From positions 744,001 to 808,000 of the forward strand of contig NZ_CP147913.1 in NCBI RefSeq assembly GCF_037414475.1: DNA of 64,000 nt. Reading direction: 5' to 3'. Under the pieces are notes generated by a model. That model worked only from the letters and a program-made list of their open reading frames with translations. It had not been told where the DNA came from and did not search any database. This DNA comes from Myxococcus stipitatus (lineage in GTDB: Bacteria; Myxococcota; Myxococcia; Myxococcales; Myxococcaceae). Below, piece by piece: positions 22,996-31,766 of this stretch (the first letter of the stretch is position 1; every line of letters starts with the position of its first letter). Made by a program: the position numbers and the translations under genes.

Positions 22996-24839
22996 CGCCA
23001 CCCCTGCCCGCCCCGAGCCCCCTCACGCAGCTGCAAGCCCCCCTTCAACCGGGCCCCGCCCTCCGCGAGGGAGAAGTCCATGAAGGCCGAGTCCATCGGA
23101 ATGAAGCGCTCCAACACCGCCTTCACGAGCCCCTGCGCCGAAGCGAGCCGCTCCGCGGACACCCCCGCCACCGAGTGCTGCGCGTCCAGGTCCGCGCGAA
23201 GCTGCCCCAGGTCCGCCATCATCGACTGGTGCCCCGCGCCAAAGGCCTCACCGCCCAGGCGCTCGCGAAGGGCTCGGCCCACGTCACCGCGAGGGCGCCC
23301 GTCCAGCGACTCGCCCGCGAGCAACGTCGCCCGCTGAGCCCCCACCATGAGCTGCACCGGGAAGCCCCGGAGCATCGTCCGGTACAGCTTGCCGCCCGGG
23401 ACATTCTCCACGCGGAAGCGCAGCAGCGAACCATCGAGGTGCTCATCCAGCAGCCGCAGCACGGGCTCCGCCGACGTGAGCCCCGCGTCAATCAACACCG
23501 TCCCTCGCGGCTCCGGCCGGTGATTCTGGACGAAGCTCTTCAGGAACCCCGGCGCGTCGAAGTACACCAGCACGGCCACGTCGCCACGCAGGGCCTTCAA
23601 CAAGGCCTCCGGGTCCAACCCACGCGAGCGCCACCGCTCCACCACGCGCTCCCGCAGCGGCGAGCCCGGAGCACCGAACACCAGCTTCGCCAGCTCCTCG
23701 GGAGGAACGGAGAGCTGCGCGGCCGCCACCGGCCCCAGCGCGCTGTCCGCCAGGAGCGCCGACGCGGGGGCGTTCGCGCCCTGGAACAGCGGCCGCGACG
23801 ACGCGAGGAACCCATCCAACGACGCGCGCCCGGATTGAATCGCCAGCGAGGCCATGAAGCCGCGCACCGGAGACTCCTTCTCACCGGCATCCGCCCCCGC
23901 CTTCAACGCGCCCGAGTACAGATAGGCATGACCGTCGGCGACCTTCGGGCGGAGCTCATGGAACAGCGCGGACTCGGAGAGCCCGGGGCCCGTGAAGTCC
24001 CTCACTGCGCCGCGCGCCACCTCGACGTCCGCGACCGCCGGCTCCACGGCCAACACCGACACCGGCTCGCCGGCCTCCTCCTCGCCCCCCGCCGAGTCGG
24101 GCATCGCCAGGTACAGGTAGCCCCGGTCGACGAACAACAGCATCGGCTCGCCGGAGTCCGAGGGCACCACCCGCATGGCGCCGTCACCCGTCGGCGACAC
24201 CTGATGCCCGGCGCTCTCCAACTCCTGAGCCACCGCCTGCATCGCGGCCTCGGGCTCCGTCACCCCCAGGAGCGCCACCACGCCGTCGAACGACGGCAGC
24301 AGGAAGAGGCCAAAGCCCTCCTCCGGGTCGACGACACCCGAGCCCTGAGCCAGATTCTCCAGCACCATCGCCACGAGCGGCGCATCCCGGAGCGCGTTCT
24401 CGGATTCCTCGGGGCCCACGAGCCGCTCGTAGAAATCCACCAGCACTTCCAGGTTGCCCCGCAGCGTGGGCATCCACAGCACCGTCTGCGCATCCGCGGG
24501 CACCGCTCTCAAGAGCGGACGCGGCACGACGGTGAGCCGCACCTGCCCCACTTCCTGGCCCTCATGCAGCGCGCGCACCGTGTACACACCGGGGCGGGCG
24601 AACGCATGGGTCAGCCTGGGGCCCTGCTGGGACGGCGTCCCGTCTCCAGGCTCCCAGGCGAGGACGGGAGCTCCCTCCTCGCGTGAGCCCAGCTCCACGG
24701 GAACACCCGCCTCCACCACGCGGTCCGTGCCCAGGTCCGCGCGGATGGCGCGCCGGCAGCCGGAGGCCCAGGGGCCCACGGCGGCCATCAACACGAGAAG
24801 CGCGGCGACAGAACGAGCGGAGCGAGGAACAAGCGGCAT
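22992..24839 (-). CDS. PKD-domain lipoprotein of unknown function
   Basis: A 615-residue exported lipoprotein. The signal peptide ends in PWASGC (Cys28). Residues of about 35-105 are a PKD domain (APVLAWEPGDGT ... THAFARPGVYTVRAL). The remainder, about 510 residues, has the alternating helix-strand pattern seen in large secreted proteins that start PADAQTVLWMP, comparable to the DUF3352 type (bacterial proteins beginning PADT ... in which a long beta-alpha domain is repeated). Two related halves are suggested. No catalytic residues were recognised. It lies between the MXAN_2562-like barrel gene and moaDE, with a 4-base overlap to moaDE and 6 bases to the barrel gene, so the group is one operon. 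Confidence 0.75.
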   Translation of the reverse strand: MPLVPRSARSVAALLVLMAAVGPWASGCRRAIRADLGTDRVVEAGVPVELGSREEGAPVLAWEPGDGTPSQQGPRLTHAFARPGVYTVRALHEGQEVGQVRLTVVPRPLLRAVPADAQTVLWMPTLRGNLEVLVDFYERLVGPEESENALRDAPLVAMVLENLAQGSGVVDPEEGFGLFLLPSFDGVVALLGVTEPEAAMQAVAQELESAGHQVSPTGDGAMRVVPSDSGEPMLLFVDRGYLYLAMPDSAGGEEEAGEPVSVLAVEPAVADVEVARGAVRDFTGPGLSESALFHELRPKVADGHAYLYSGALKAGADAGEKESPVRGFMASLAIQSGRASLDGFLASSRPLFQGANAPASALLADSALGPVAAAQLSVPPEELAKLVFGAPGSPLRERVVERWRSRGLDPEALLKALRGDVAVLVYFDAPGFLKSFVQNHRPEPRGTVLIDAGLTSAEPVLRLLDEHLDGSLLRFRVENVPGGKLYRTMLRGFPVQLMVGAQRATLLAGESLDGRPRGDVGRALRERLGGEAFGAGHQSMMADLGQLRADLDAQHSVAGVSAERLASAQGLVKAVLERFIPMDSAFMDFSLAEGGARLKGGLQLREGARGGQGWR

Positions 24840-24845
24840 CCGCCG

Positions 24846-25574
24846 CTAATAGTCCAGCGCGAGTCCAAACATCCAGCGTCGGCTCGAGAGCACCAGGCCC
24901 TTCCCGCCGAAATTGTCCACATCCGCGTAGGTGTACTCGGCGAACAGGTAGCTGTGGTTGACACCCAGCCCCGAGTCGAAGTCACGCGCGAAGCGCGGCT
25001 GCAGCACGTCCAGCAGGAAGGAGACTCCGGCCGTCGCGCCCCAGCCCCACTTGCCACCACTGCCCTTGCGGCCGTCGGTGTTCTCGGTGTCGTCGCCCTT
25101 CGTCACCCACCACGGCGAGTAGATGAGGCCCAGCTTGCCGTAGGGCACCAGCGGGATGCCCCACTCGAAGGCCGCGTAGTCGAACTTGTAGAAGGCGTTG
25201 AGCCCCAAGGGCACCACCTTCAACGCCGTCTTCTCCGCCGCGTCGCCGCCCTCCTCGAGCTTCGCGTTCGCGTACTTCTCACCGTAGCCCGCCGACACGC
25301 CCAGGCCCGCGGTGCCGATGCCCTGGTAGAAGAAGAACTGCAGCTCCACCTCGGCGAGCAGCAGCGACGAGTCGCCGAAGGTGTTCTTGTACGGCGTCCC
25401 CGTCAGGCCCTTCTCGGTGTCGATGCGGGGCTTGTAGCCCCCCAGCCGGAAGATGAGTGCACCCGAGCGTGGCGAGGAGAAGTCCTCGGGGTCCACGCTG
25501 CCCACGACGTCCTGCGCCCACGCCGGCATCCCGGCGACCACCATGGCCACACCCAGCGCCCATGCCCGACTCAT
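24846..25574 (-). CDS. MXAN_2562-like outer-membrane beta-barrel protein
   Basis: A 242-residue protein with a signal peptide cut after GMPAWA and a beta-barrel body with many aromatic residues at strand ends (VELQFFFYQGIG, YGEKYANAK, LGLIYSPWWV, GWGATAGVSFLL), finishing in FGLALDY. It resembles the family named after M. xanthus MXAN_2562. The next gene upstream on this strand resembles the MXAN_2561 family, so the pair is conserved. The ATG overlaps that gene's stop by four bases. Function is unknown; the barrel is too small for a porin trimer of the classical type and may be a structural or gated pore. The family name comes from recognition of the pattern, not from a search. Confidence 0.75.
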   Translation of the reverse strand: MSRAWALGVAMVVAGMPAWAQDVVGSVDPEDFSSPRSGALIFRLGGYKPRIDTEKGLTGTPYKNTFGDSSLLLAEVELQFFFYQGIGTAGLGVSAGYGEKYANAKLEEGGDAAEKTALKVVPLGLNAFYKFDYAAFEWGIPLVPYGKLGLIYSPWWVTKGDDTENTDGRKGSGGKWGWGATAGVSFLLDVLQPRFARDFDSGLGVNHSYLFAEYTYADVDNFGGKGLVLSSRRWMFGLALDY

Positions 25575-26467
25575 GACTGCTTCCTCCGCGACGTCAGCCA
25601 GAACCCCAGGGCGGCCATGGCGGCGCCCACGGCGAGACCACCACCACCCGCGCCACAGCCACCCGTCTCCTGGCCGTTCGCGCCGACATACTCGTCGAAG
25701 AAACCGTTGCTGGGAATGGGCGCGCCCGTCGCCAGCGCCGAATCGGCGCTCTGATTGCCCGCCTTGTCGAAGGCGATGGCTCGCACGCCGTAGGTCTTGC
25801 CGTTCTGCAGCCCGTCCATGCGGAACACGTTGTTGGGCGTCACCTGCTCCCGGGAAGTCACCACGGTGCCCGGAGTGGCGCTGCCGCCATCATCGCCCTG
25901 CGTCACCTCCACCACCTCCACCTTCACCCGCGCCGTGTCGCTGGTCGGCGACACGCTGACGCTCAGCGCGCTGTCCAGCCCCGTCACCGTGGGGGCCGGC
26001 GGCGCGGTGGGCGCGACCGGGTCCAGGACGAAGGAGACATTGTTCCCGATGCTCACCAGGGTCGACTCGCATTGCCCCAGCGTGCCGCTCTGCCGCGTCG
26101 TCGAAGCGCAGAGCTTGAAGGTCCGGTTCGCGGTCTGATCCGCACACACCTGACCCCGCTGGGCGAGCGCCTTGCTCATCTGCAGATCGACGGTCCCCGT
26201 CGTGATGGTGTCGTTCTGCTTGAGCTCCTTGAGCACCTGATTGCCCGCCGCGTCCGGCTTGTCCGTGCAGCTCCCCTCGGTCAGGAACAGGGTGGCATCG
26301 GCACACGGCAATGTGCCCGACCTCGTCCAGGTGACTTGGTTGATCTTCTCGCAGTTGGCCAAGGAGACGGAGACTTCGCCATTCTGGATGGCCGCGCCGG
26401 TGAAGGACACGGTCTGCCCCAGGGCGGTCGACGCGGTGAGCAGAAGCACGACGAGTATGTGGCGCAT
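25571..26467 (-). CDS. MXAN_2561-like protein with MYXO-CTERM-type anchor
   Basis: A 298-residue secreted protein. It has a signal peptide (MRHILVVLLLTASTALG), an N-terminal domain with disulphide cysteines (NCEKINQ, PCADATL, GSCTDK), a fibronectin type III-like domain around residues 155-245 (PPAPTVTGLDSALSVS ... YGVRAIAFDKAGNQS), and a C-terminal GGCGAGGGG, hydrophobic stretch and SRRKQS that match the MYXO-CTERM anchor pattern. It is the first gene of the operon running through the barrel, PKD lipoprotein and moaDE. It is probably presented at the cell surface together with the barrel protein. Function unknown. Confidence 0.75.
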   Translation of the reverse strand: MRHILVVLLLTASTALGQTVSFTGAAIQNGEVSVSLANCEKINQVTWTRSGTLPCADATLFLTEGSCTDKPDAAGNQVLKELKQNDTITTGTVDLQMSKALAQRGQVCADQTANRTFKLCASTTRQSGTLGQCESTLVSIGNNVSFVLDPVAPTAPPAPTVTGLDSALSVSVSPTSDTARVKVEVVEVTQGDDGGSATPGTVVTSREQVTPNNVFRMDGLQNGKTYGVRAIAFDKAGNQSADSALATGAPIPSNGFFDEYVGANGQETGGCGAGGGGLAVGAAMAALGFWLTSRRKQS

Positions 26468-26593
26468 GGGTAGTCCGACGCTAGCAAGCGGGGGGCCACA
26501 CTCAACACCTTCTGGTGTGCCCCGTTCTGGCCCTGGAGTGCCGCTCCAGGAACGCCAAACAGACAGGACGGCCGGGGGCCGCGTGCCAAAATG

Positions 26594-27628
26594 TCAGCCC
26601 GCGCGCTCCCGCTCGGCCAGCTTCAACCCGGCCTCCACGAGGTTGAGGGCAGCGCCCCGGGTGGCGTTGTCCACGGCGGCGAAGAGCGTCACCCACTCGG
26701 GGGCCTGCGGGAAGGCGCGCACGCGTCCCACATGGACCGAGGGGTCCGACGTCACCAGCATGGGCATGGGGTAGACGCGCTCCCCCGGCGCATCCAGCAC
26801 CTTGAGGGCGGGGGACGTCTTCAGCGCGGCCCTCACCTGCTCCACCGGGCCGGCCTTCTTGAGCTGCACGTTGATGACCAGGCCGTGCCCGTAGAAGCTG
26901 GGCACCTGCACCGCCGTGCCCGCGATGACGGGAGCTTCGCCCCGGCCCGCGAACAGCCGCGCCGCCTCCAGCGTCCAGCCCGCCTCCTCCTCCGTCCACG
27001 GCGAGCCCGCCATGAAGCCGCCCACCTGGGGCACCAGGTTGAAGCCCACCCGGTGCGGGAAGGCGTGCGGCTCCGGCTCGCGCCCGGACATCAGGTCCGC
27101 CGTCTGCTTCTCCAGCTCCGCCACGCCGCGCACGCCCGCGCTGGACACGCCCATCATCGCCGTCACCTGCGCACGCGCCACGCCGAAGGCCCGGCGCAGC
27201 GGCTCCACCACGTGCACCGCCGCCGTCGTGACGGCGCCCGGCAGGCACACCACCCGCCCCTTCGTGACGCCGCCGAGCGCCTCGGTGTTGAAGCCCGGCA
27301 GCACCAGGGGGACGTTACCGTCGCCCCGGAACGCGGAGCTGACGTCCACCACCCACGCGCCCGCCGCCTGCGCCGCGGGAGCCAGCGTGCGAGACACCTC
27401 GCCCGGCGTGGCCAGCAGCACCAGCCCCACGCCCCGGAAGGCATCCGGCGCGGCGCGCTCCACCTCCAGCGAGTCCTCGCCGTACTCGACCTCCAGCCCC
27501 TTCGAGCGCTCCGAGCCGAAGGCCCGCACCTGTTCGGCGGGCACGTCGCGCGCGTACAACCCGGCCAGCACCTCACGGCCCACCACGCCGGTGGCGCCCA
27601 CCACGGCAATCTGCAAATCGTCTTTCAT
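26594..27628 (-). CDS. Aspartate-semialdehyde dehydrogenase paralogue lacking the catalytic cysteine (USG-1-like)
   Basis: A 344-residue protein with the fold of aspartate-semialdehyde dehydrogenase: NAD(P) site VVGATGVVGREV (9-20), VDVSSAFR (94-101), dimer region and FNLVPQVGG. In true enzymes the nucleophile lies in an A-N-P-N-C-S/T-T block. The matching stretch here is CLPGAVTT (128-135), so the catalytic position is Ala132 and a cysteine occurs only four residues earlier, at an otherwise Ala position. The later SFYGHGLVINV keeps a histidine. The same loss defines the USG-1 proteins of gamma-proteobacteria, which lack dehydrogenase activity. So a role in lysine/threonine synthesis should not be assumed. 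It follows tsaB on the same strand. Confidence 0.82.
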   Translation of the reverse strand: MKDDLQIAVVGATGVVGREVLAGLYARDVPAEQVRAFGSERSKGLEVEYGEDSLEVERAAPDAFRGVGLVLLATPGEVSRTLAPAAQAAGAWVVDVSSAFRGDGNVPLVLPGFNTEALGGVTKGRVVCLPGAVTTAAVHVVEPLRRAFGVARAQVTAMMGVSSAGVRGVAELEKQTADLMSGREPEPHAFPHRVGFNLVPQVGGFMAGSPWTEEEAGWTLEAARLFAGRGEAPVIAGTAVQVPSFYGHGLVINVQLKKAGPVEQVRAALKTSPALKVLDAPGERVYPMPMLVTSDPSVHVGRVRAFPQAPEWVTLFAAVDNATRGAALNLVEAGLKLAERERAG

Positions 27629-27676
27629 GACGCGTCCTTGTGCGTGCGTCGCCCGAGCGCGGATGCGCCCGACGCT

Positions 27677-28411
27677 TCAGTCGTCCTTCAAGCGCGCCGT
27701 GGGCGCGGGCCCCGGCAGCGGAGGGAACTTCGGATTGCGCTCCGGCTCGGAGGCGCGCACGTAGTGCGGCTCCATGGCGAAGAGCGCCTGGAGCGAGAAC
27801 ACCTCTGGGAAGCGCGCCAGCCGGGCCAGCGCCACCGCCGAGGGGAAGTCATGCCCCGTCAGGAGCCGCTCCGCCGACACACCGTGCGACACCAGCGCCG
27901 CGCGGTAGTCCACCAGCGCCGGCCCCAACGCCACCGCGCCCGGCTCCGCGGCCATGCGCGCCGCCACGTCCTGGGGCGACATGGCCGTCTCCGGCTCCAG
28001 CGCCTCCACCGCCCCGCCCCGCCGGACGTAGGCGCCCAGGTACAGGTCATCCTTGCGCGCCACCGCCAGACAGTAGAGCGGCACGTCCTCCGGGCCCTCC
28101 AGCGCGAGGGCCGCCAGCGACGAGGCCCCCGCCACCTTGAGGCTCGCCGCGTACGCCAGCGACTTCACCGTCGCGAGCCCGATTCTCAGGCCCGTGAAGG
28201 AGCCCGGCCCCAGGCCCACCACCAGGCCCTCCAGGTCCGCCAGCCGCGTGCCGTGACGGGCCAGCAGCTCCCCTACGACGCCTGGCAGCGCCTCGCTCTG
28301 CTTGACGGGAGGGCGCACCACCAGGTGCTCCACGGCGCGCACGCCGTCCGGCCCGCGCTCCACCAGGGCCAGCGACATGGTCAACGTAGAGGTGTCCAGC
28401 GCGAGAAACAT
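27677..28411 (-). CDS. tsaB: tRNA threonylcarbamoyladenosine biosynthesis protein TsaB
   Basis: A 244-residue TsaB (YeaZ), the non-catalytic ASKHA-fold partner of TsaD in making the t6A modification of ANN-decoding tRNAs. Recognisable blocks are LALDTST (3-9), VKQSEALPGVVGELL, and the family hallmark GLGPGSFTGLRIGLATVKSL (68-87), followed by the usual SSLAALA. The C-terminus is longer and Pro-rich (ERNPKFPPLPGPAPT), a tail that replaces the short E. coli end. Length is close to the E. coli protein (231). It lies between rlpA and the Asd-like gene in the same direction, with 9 bases to rlpA. Partners tsaC, tsaD and tsaE are not in the window. Confidence 0.92.
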   Translation of the reverse strand: MFLALDTSTLTMSLALVERGPDGVRAVEHLVVRPPVKQSEALPGVVGELLARHGTRLADLEGLVVGLGPGSFTGLRIGLATVKSLAYAASLKVAGASSLAALALEGPEDVPLYCLAVARKDDLYLGAYVRRGGAVEALEPETAMSPQDVAARMAAEPGAVALGPALVDYRAALVSHGVSAERLLTGHDFPSAVALARLARFPEVFSLQALFAMEPHYVRASEPERNPKFPPLPGPAPTARLKDD

Positions 28412-28420
28412 GGGGGCTCC

Positions 28421-28903
28421 CTACACCGGAGCGGCCCACATTGCGCGGGGAATCTCCGACACGTTGTCGGCGCAGCGATACAAACGCACCCGCACCACGC
28501 CTTTGTCCAACATGCCCAGCTTGGTGGCCGCGGCCTGGGAGACATCGACGATGCGCCCCTCGACGAAGGGGCCCCGGTCATTGACGCGCACCTCCACCGA
28601 GCGCCCGTTCTCCATGTTCACCACCCGCAGGCACGAACCGAACGCCGCCTTGCGGTGCGCCGCGGTGAGCGCGTTCTGGTTGAAGCGCTCCCCGCTCGCG
28701 GTGGGGCGGCCATGCAGCCCCGGGCCATAGAACGAGGCCAGCCCCTCGCCCAGATAGGAGCGGGGCATCTGCGAGCGCTTCGTCACCCGGGGCGAGCCCG
28801 GCTCCGGCCCCTCGTCCTCGGACCGGTCCGGCTTCGCCGCGCGCGAGGCACACGCCGTGGAAAACCCCAGCGCCAGCAGGAGGACAAGGGTGCTCGGGCG
28901 CAT
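28421..28903 (-). CDS. rlpA: RlpA family septal-ring-like lipoprotein
   Basis: A 160-residue lipoprotein. The ATG at 28903 opens a signal peptide with lipobox FSTAC (Cys near 18). The mature part holds the double-psi beta-barrel of RlpA: EGLASFYGPGLHGRPTASGE, FNQNALTAAHR, then VNDRGPFVEGRIVDVS, with the catalytic-type Asp in VNDRGP and the histidine in the AAHR block. No SPOR domain follows, so this is the short form. RlpA proteins are lytic transglycosylases or structural proteins acting on denuded glycan at division sites. The gene starts 8 bases after the rseP stop, so it is in the same operon. Confidence 0.88.
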   Translation of the reverse strand: MRPSTLVLLLALGFSTACASRAAKPDRSEDEGPEPGSPRVTKRSQMPRSYLGEGLASFYGPGLHGRPTASGERFNQNALTAAHRKAAFGSCLRVVNMENGRSVEVRVNDRGPFVEGRIVDVSQAAATKLGMLDKGVVRVRLYRCADNVSEIPRAMWAAPV

Positions 28904-28910
28904 GCGGCCT

Positions 28911-30095
28911 CTAACGGGTGATGTCGTTGGTGAAGACCAGCAGCATGAGGAGGATGAGCAGCGCCAGGCCCACCATGTTGGCGGCCTCGCGCACGCGCAC
29001 GGGGATGGGGCGGCGGCGGATGCCCTCCCACGCGGCGGACAGCAACGCGAAGCCATCCAGCACCGGGATGGGCAACAGGTTCATCACGCCCAGGTTGATG
29101 GAGATGATGGCCATCAGGTTGAGGAAGGAGTCCAACCCCTGCTCGGCGCTCTTCGCCGCCAGCTGATACATCATGATGGGGCCACCCACCGTGCTCAGCG
29201 GCACGTCGCGCGTCACCAGCCCCGCGAGCACCTTCACCATCTGCCCCACGATTTTCGGGACGACCACGGCGGCCTGCTTCAACGCGGCGCCGGGCCCCAG
29301 GTGCACCGTCACCTCGTCCGCCTTCGCCACGTCCGCGTCCAGGAGCGCCCACCCGCGCGCCCCCAAGGACAGCTTCGTGGTCTCCTGGCCCATGGAATCC
29401 TCGGCCGTCAGCGGCGCCTGGGACAGCGTCTGGGTCTGCTCGCCCCCCGCGCCCCGCCACGTCAGGGAGAAGGGCTTCGCCTCCGCCCCGCTCAGCTTCA
29501 CGTCCAGCATCCGGAAGGACGGCAGCGCCTCGCCGTTGAGGGACACCACGCGGTCTCCCTGCTTCAGCCCGGCCTTGTCCGCCGCGCTTCCCGGCACCAC
29601 CGTCGCCACGTACAGGTCCGCGGGCTCCGCGCCCAACGCCGCCAGGCCCACACCCGGCTGACGGGGCACCGTCACCTCCACCACCTTCGCCGCCTGCCCC
29701 GTCACCGCGCCGGCCTGGACCCCTTCCATGCGCCGCACGACGACCTTGAGCGGCTCACCCTCCGGGTGCCGGCCCAGCTCCTGATACAGGCGGGCCTCGT
29801 CCGGAACATGCGCACCGTTGACGCTCAACACGCGGTCGAAGGTGCGAAGCCCCGCGGCCTCGGCCGGGGAACCCGGGGGCACCCCCACCATGGGCGGCTT
29901 GGCCAGCGGAAGGACCCCGATGAGCCCGCGCTCCACCGTGTCGATGGGCGACGTCTCCGTGCTCTTGATGGGCGAGACGGTGAGCGTCACCGGCTTGCCG
30001 TCGCGCTCGACGACGACGGGAATCGGACGCTCGAAGCGGCCGACGAAGGTGTCCCGCATGTCCTCGAACGTGCGCACCGGCACGCCTTCCACGGA
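28911..30095 (-). CDS. rseP: RseP C-terminal fragment (N-terminus lost in the AT-rich block)
   Basis: About 394 residues of an RseP-type site-2 protease remain. Homology begins abruptly near 30095 with VEGVPVRTFEDMRD, the start of the first PDZ domain, and continues with a second PDZ (GVPPGSPAEAAGLRTFDRVLSVNG), a third PDZ-like unit (VVPGSAADKAGLKQGDRVVSLNG), and the membrane part with NLLPIPVLDGFALL, the catalytic Asp element. The first membrane helix with HExxH is missing, and upstream codons read into low-complexity sequence. As written it cannot be an active protease. Gene order (uppS, cdsA, then rseP) shows it should follow dxr. The break is probably in the sequence, not the organism. 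Confidence 0.88.
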   Translation of the reverse strand, partial: SVEGVPVRTFEDMRDTFVGRFERPIPVVVERDGKPVTLTVSPIKSTETSPIDTVERGLIGVLPLAKPPMVGVPPGSPAEAAGLRTFDRVLSVNGAHVPDEARLYQELGRHPEGEPLKVVVRRMEGVQAGAVTGQAAKVVEVTVPRQPGVGLAALGAEPADLYVATVVPGSAADKAGLKQGDRVVSLNGEALPSFRMLDVKLSGAEAKPFSLTWRGAGGEQTQTLSQAPLTAEDSMGQETTKLSLGARGWALLDADVAKADEVTVHLGPGAALKQAAVVVPKIVGQMVKVLAGLVTRDVPLSTVGGPIMMYQLAAKSAEQGLDSFLNLMAIISINLGVMNLLPIPVLDGFALLSAAWEGIRRRPIPVRVREAANMVGLALLILLMLLVFTNDITR

Positions 30096-31275
30096 CGTAG
30101 AAAAGAGTAGGATAAGAGTAACAGGAACGAAGGCCCGAGGAGGGAGGGAGGGATGCCCGGATCACAAATAAGGAAAAAAACAAGGGTAGGAAAAGATCGC
30201 TGAAGTGGAGAGGCGAAAGCAAGGAAAGCAGGCGAAGAAATAGACGATGAAAGGGGAAGAGTGGGAGGTTGTGAAGGAGGACAGAAGGAAGATGAGATAA
30301 AGGAGACATAAAGAGGGGGGATAGAAGTGGATAAAAGGAATAACTCGATATGGGATAAGTTTATGGTACAGCTAAAAATGGTGTGAGGAATGTCGCGTCC
30401 GAATCTTCACGAGACTAGAGAGGGGGAGATGATTTCTATTATTATACTCCTCTCACCTTGACCGAAGCGATTATCTTGTTTCCTAATCTATGTGATGTAT
30501 AACTTAGTGACTTAACTCATTCCTTCTCCTATTAAGAATTTCGAGATCTTGCACTTTACTATCACTTATCAAATTATTAATATACCTTTTTTCTAATTTT
30601 TATTTTTCAATATTGTAATCTTATCATTATTAAAATAATCTTTTTTTCATCATTCGTTTATTCCCCTTCTATTATTTCATCCATTTCGATACCCTATATT
30701 TTATATCTCCTACCTTTTGTTCATTTTTCATCTCTCTAGTTCGCTGAGTTCTTTTTTCTTACTCTCTTTCCTTTATAGTCGCTCCTCTTTCACTCCTTAC
30801 TCTCTTTCACTCTCTTCCACTTTTCACTTGTGCTCTACTACCTGTCGATCTTCTCTTTTCTCTTTCTCACCTTGCTGCTGTCTTCGCCCTTTTTGTCATC
30901 CTTGTACCTTGCAACTCTCTCTCTACTGTCTCATCGCTCTATCTGTTCCTATATCCTCATATGTTGTTCTCTAATTATTGTCTTTTCTCCTGTGTTGCGA
31001 ATGAATCCCAGTTCTTCACTCTTTGTGTCTCTTCCTTCTTCCTTTTTTCTTCTCTCTCAGCTTCCCTCTGTGTCCTATACTTCTTTCTTCTCGCCTCTCC
31101 ACTCTCCACTCACTGTTCTACTAACTCCTTACTGTGTCAATGGCATCCCCTCTTTCTCTACATAGCTCTATAAGACACAGCTAAATACGCTACCACTAAC
31201 TAACACGGACTATGTGCTATACTGGAGCCTCCGACGACATAGAGCGTGGGGGCGTCTATACAGATGAACAACGCG
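30096..31275. other. AT-rich, strand-asymmetric low-complexity block replacing cdsA end, dxr and rseP start
   Basis: About 1.18 kb with a composition unlike the rest of the window. From 30096 to about 30415 the plus strand is mostly A and G. From about 30420 to 30700 it is strongly AT-rich, with runs of T and A. From about 30700 to 31200 it is mostly T and C. Composition changes gradually from both edges to the centre. No gene, insertion-sequence end, tRNA or phage feature was found. The only open frames (for example 30717-30974) encode Ser/Leu/Phe-rich low-complexity peptides. It stands where the missing 3' part of cdsA, all of dxr and the 5' part of rseP should be. Confidence 0.85.
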
Positions 31276-31766
31276 AAGCGGCCGAAGAAGTAGGCGGCGG
31301 TGTCATTGGCCCAGGTGATGGTCAGCGCGCAGATGACCCACGCGAGGCCATGCTCGGGCAACAGGCGCAGGGCGGACAGCGCGGTGAGGCCCACGGCGCC
31401 GTAGAGGAAGCCGTTGACCAGGTGGGCGGTGCGCGTGGGGGCCTCGGCGAGGGGGCCCTTGAAGAGGTGGTAGATCCACGCGAAGAACGCGAAGACGACG
31501 GTGAGCCAGAAGGCCGTCTCCCCCGTGCGCGCGGCGTCCTTGAGCGGCAGGAAGGGCATCACGGCCGCGAAGGCCATGCCCACCCACGCGGCCACGGTGA
31601 GCCGCTTCTGCACGATGAGGTAGTACTCCGCCACGCACGCGGCGGCGGCGAGGCCCAACAGGCCCGCGCTCCACACACCACCGAGGAAGAGCAGCAGCAC
31701 CACGAGCGGCAGGAGCGTCAGCGCCGTCACGATGCGCACGACGAGGTTTCGGTTCTTGTCGTTCAC
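31200..31766 (-). CDS. cdsA: Phosphatidate cytidylyltransferase CdsA, N-terminal fragment
   Basis: An open frame of 188 codons with a GTG start at 31766 that overlaps the uppS stop by four bases. Residues 1-165 are CdsA: LVVRIVTALTLLPLVVLLL is the first membrane helix, four more hydrophobic segments follow, and WANDTAAYFFGR (about 153-164) is the conserved block before the family signature. After this the sequence leaves the family at about 31275 (ALFICIDAPTLYV ...) and stops at 31200. The C-terminal third, with the S-x-K-R-x-x-K-D signature that carries catalytic residues, is missing. Full CdsA makes CDP-diacylglycerol for phospholipid synthesis. The truncation coincides with the AT-rich block. 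Confidence 0.85.
   Translation of the reverse strand: MNDKNRNLVVRIVTALTLLPLVVLLLFLGGVWSAGLLGLAAAACVAEYYLIVQKRLTVAAWVGMAFAAVMPFLPLKDAARTGETAFWLTVVFAFFAWIYHLFKGPLAEAPTRTAHLVNGFLYGAVGLTALSALRLLPEHGLAWVICALTITWANDTAAYFFGRFALFICIDAPTLYVVGGSSIAHSPC

Noticed and set aside
30717-30974. Ser/Leu/Phe-rich open frame in the pyrimidine-rich part of the AT-rich block
   Set aside because: Low-complexity translation without any domain or ribosome site; explained by the T/C bias of the block.
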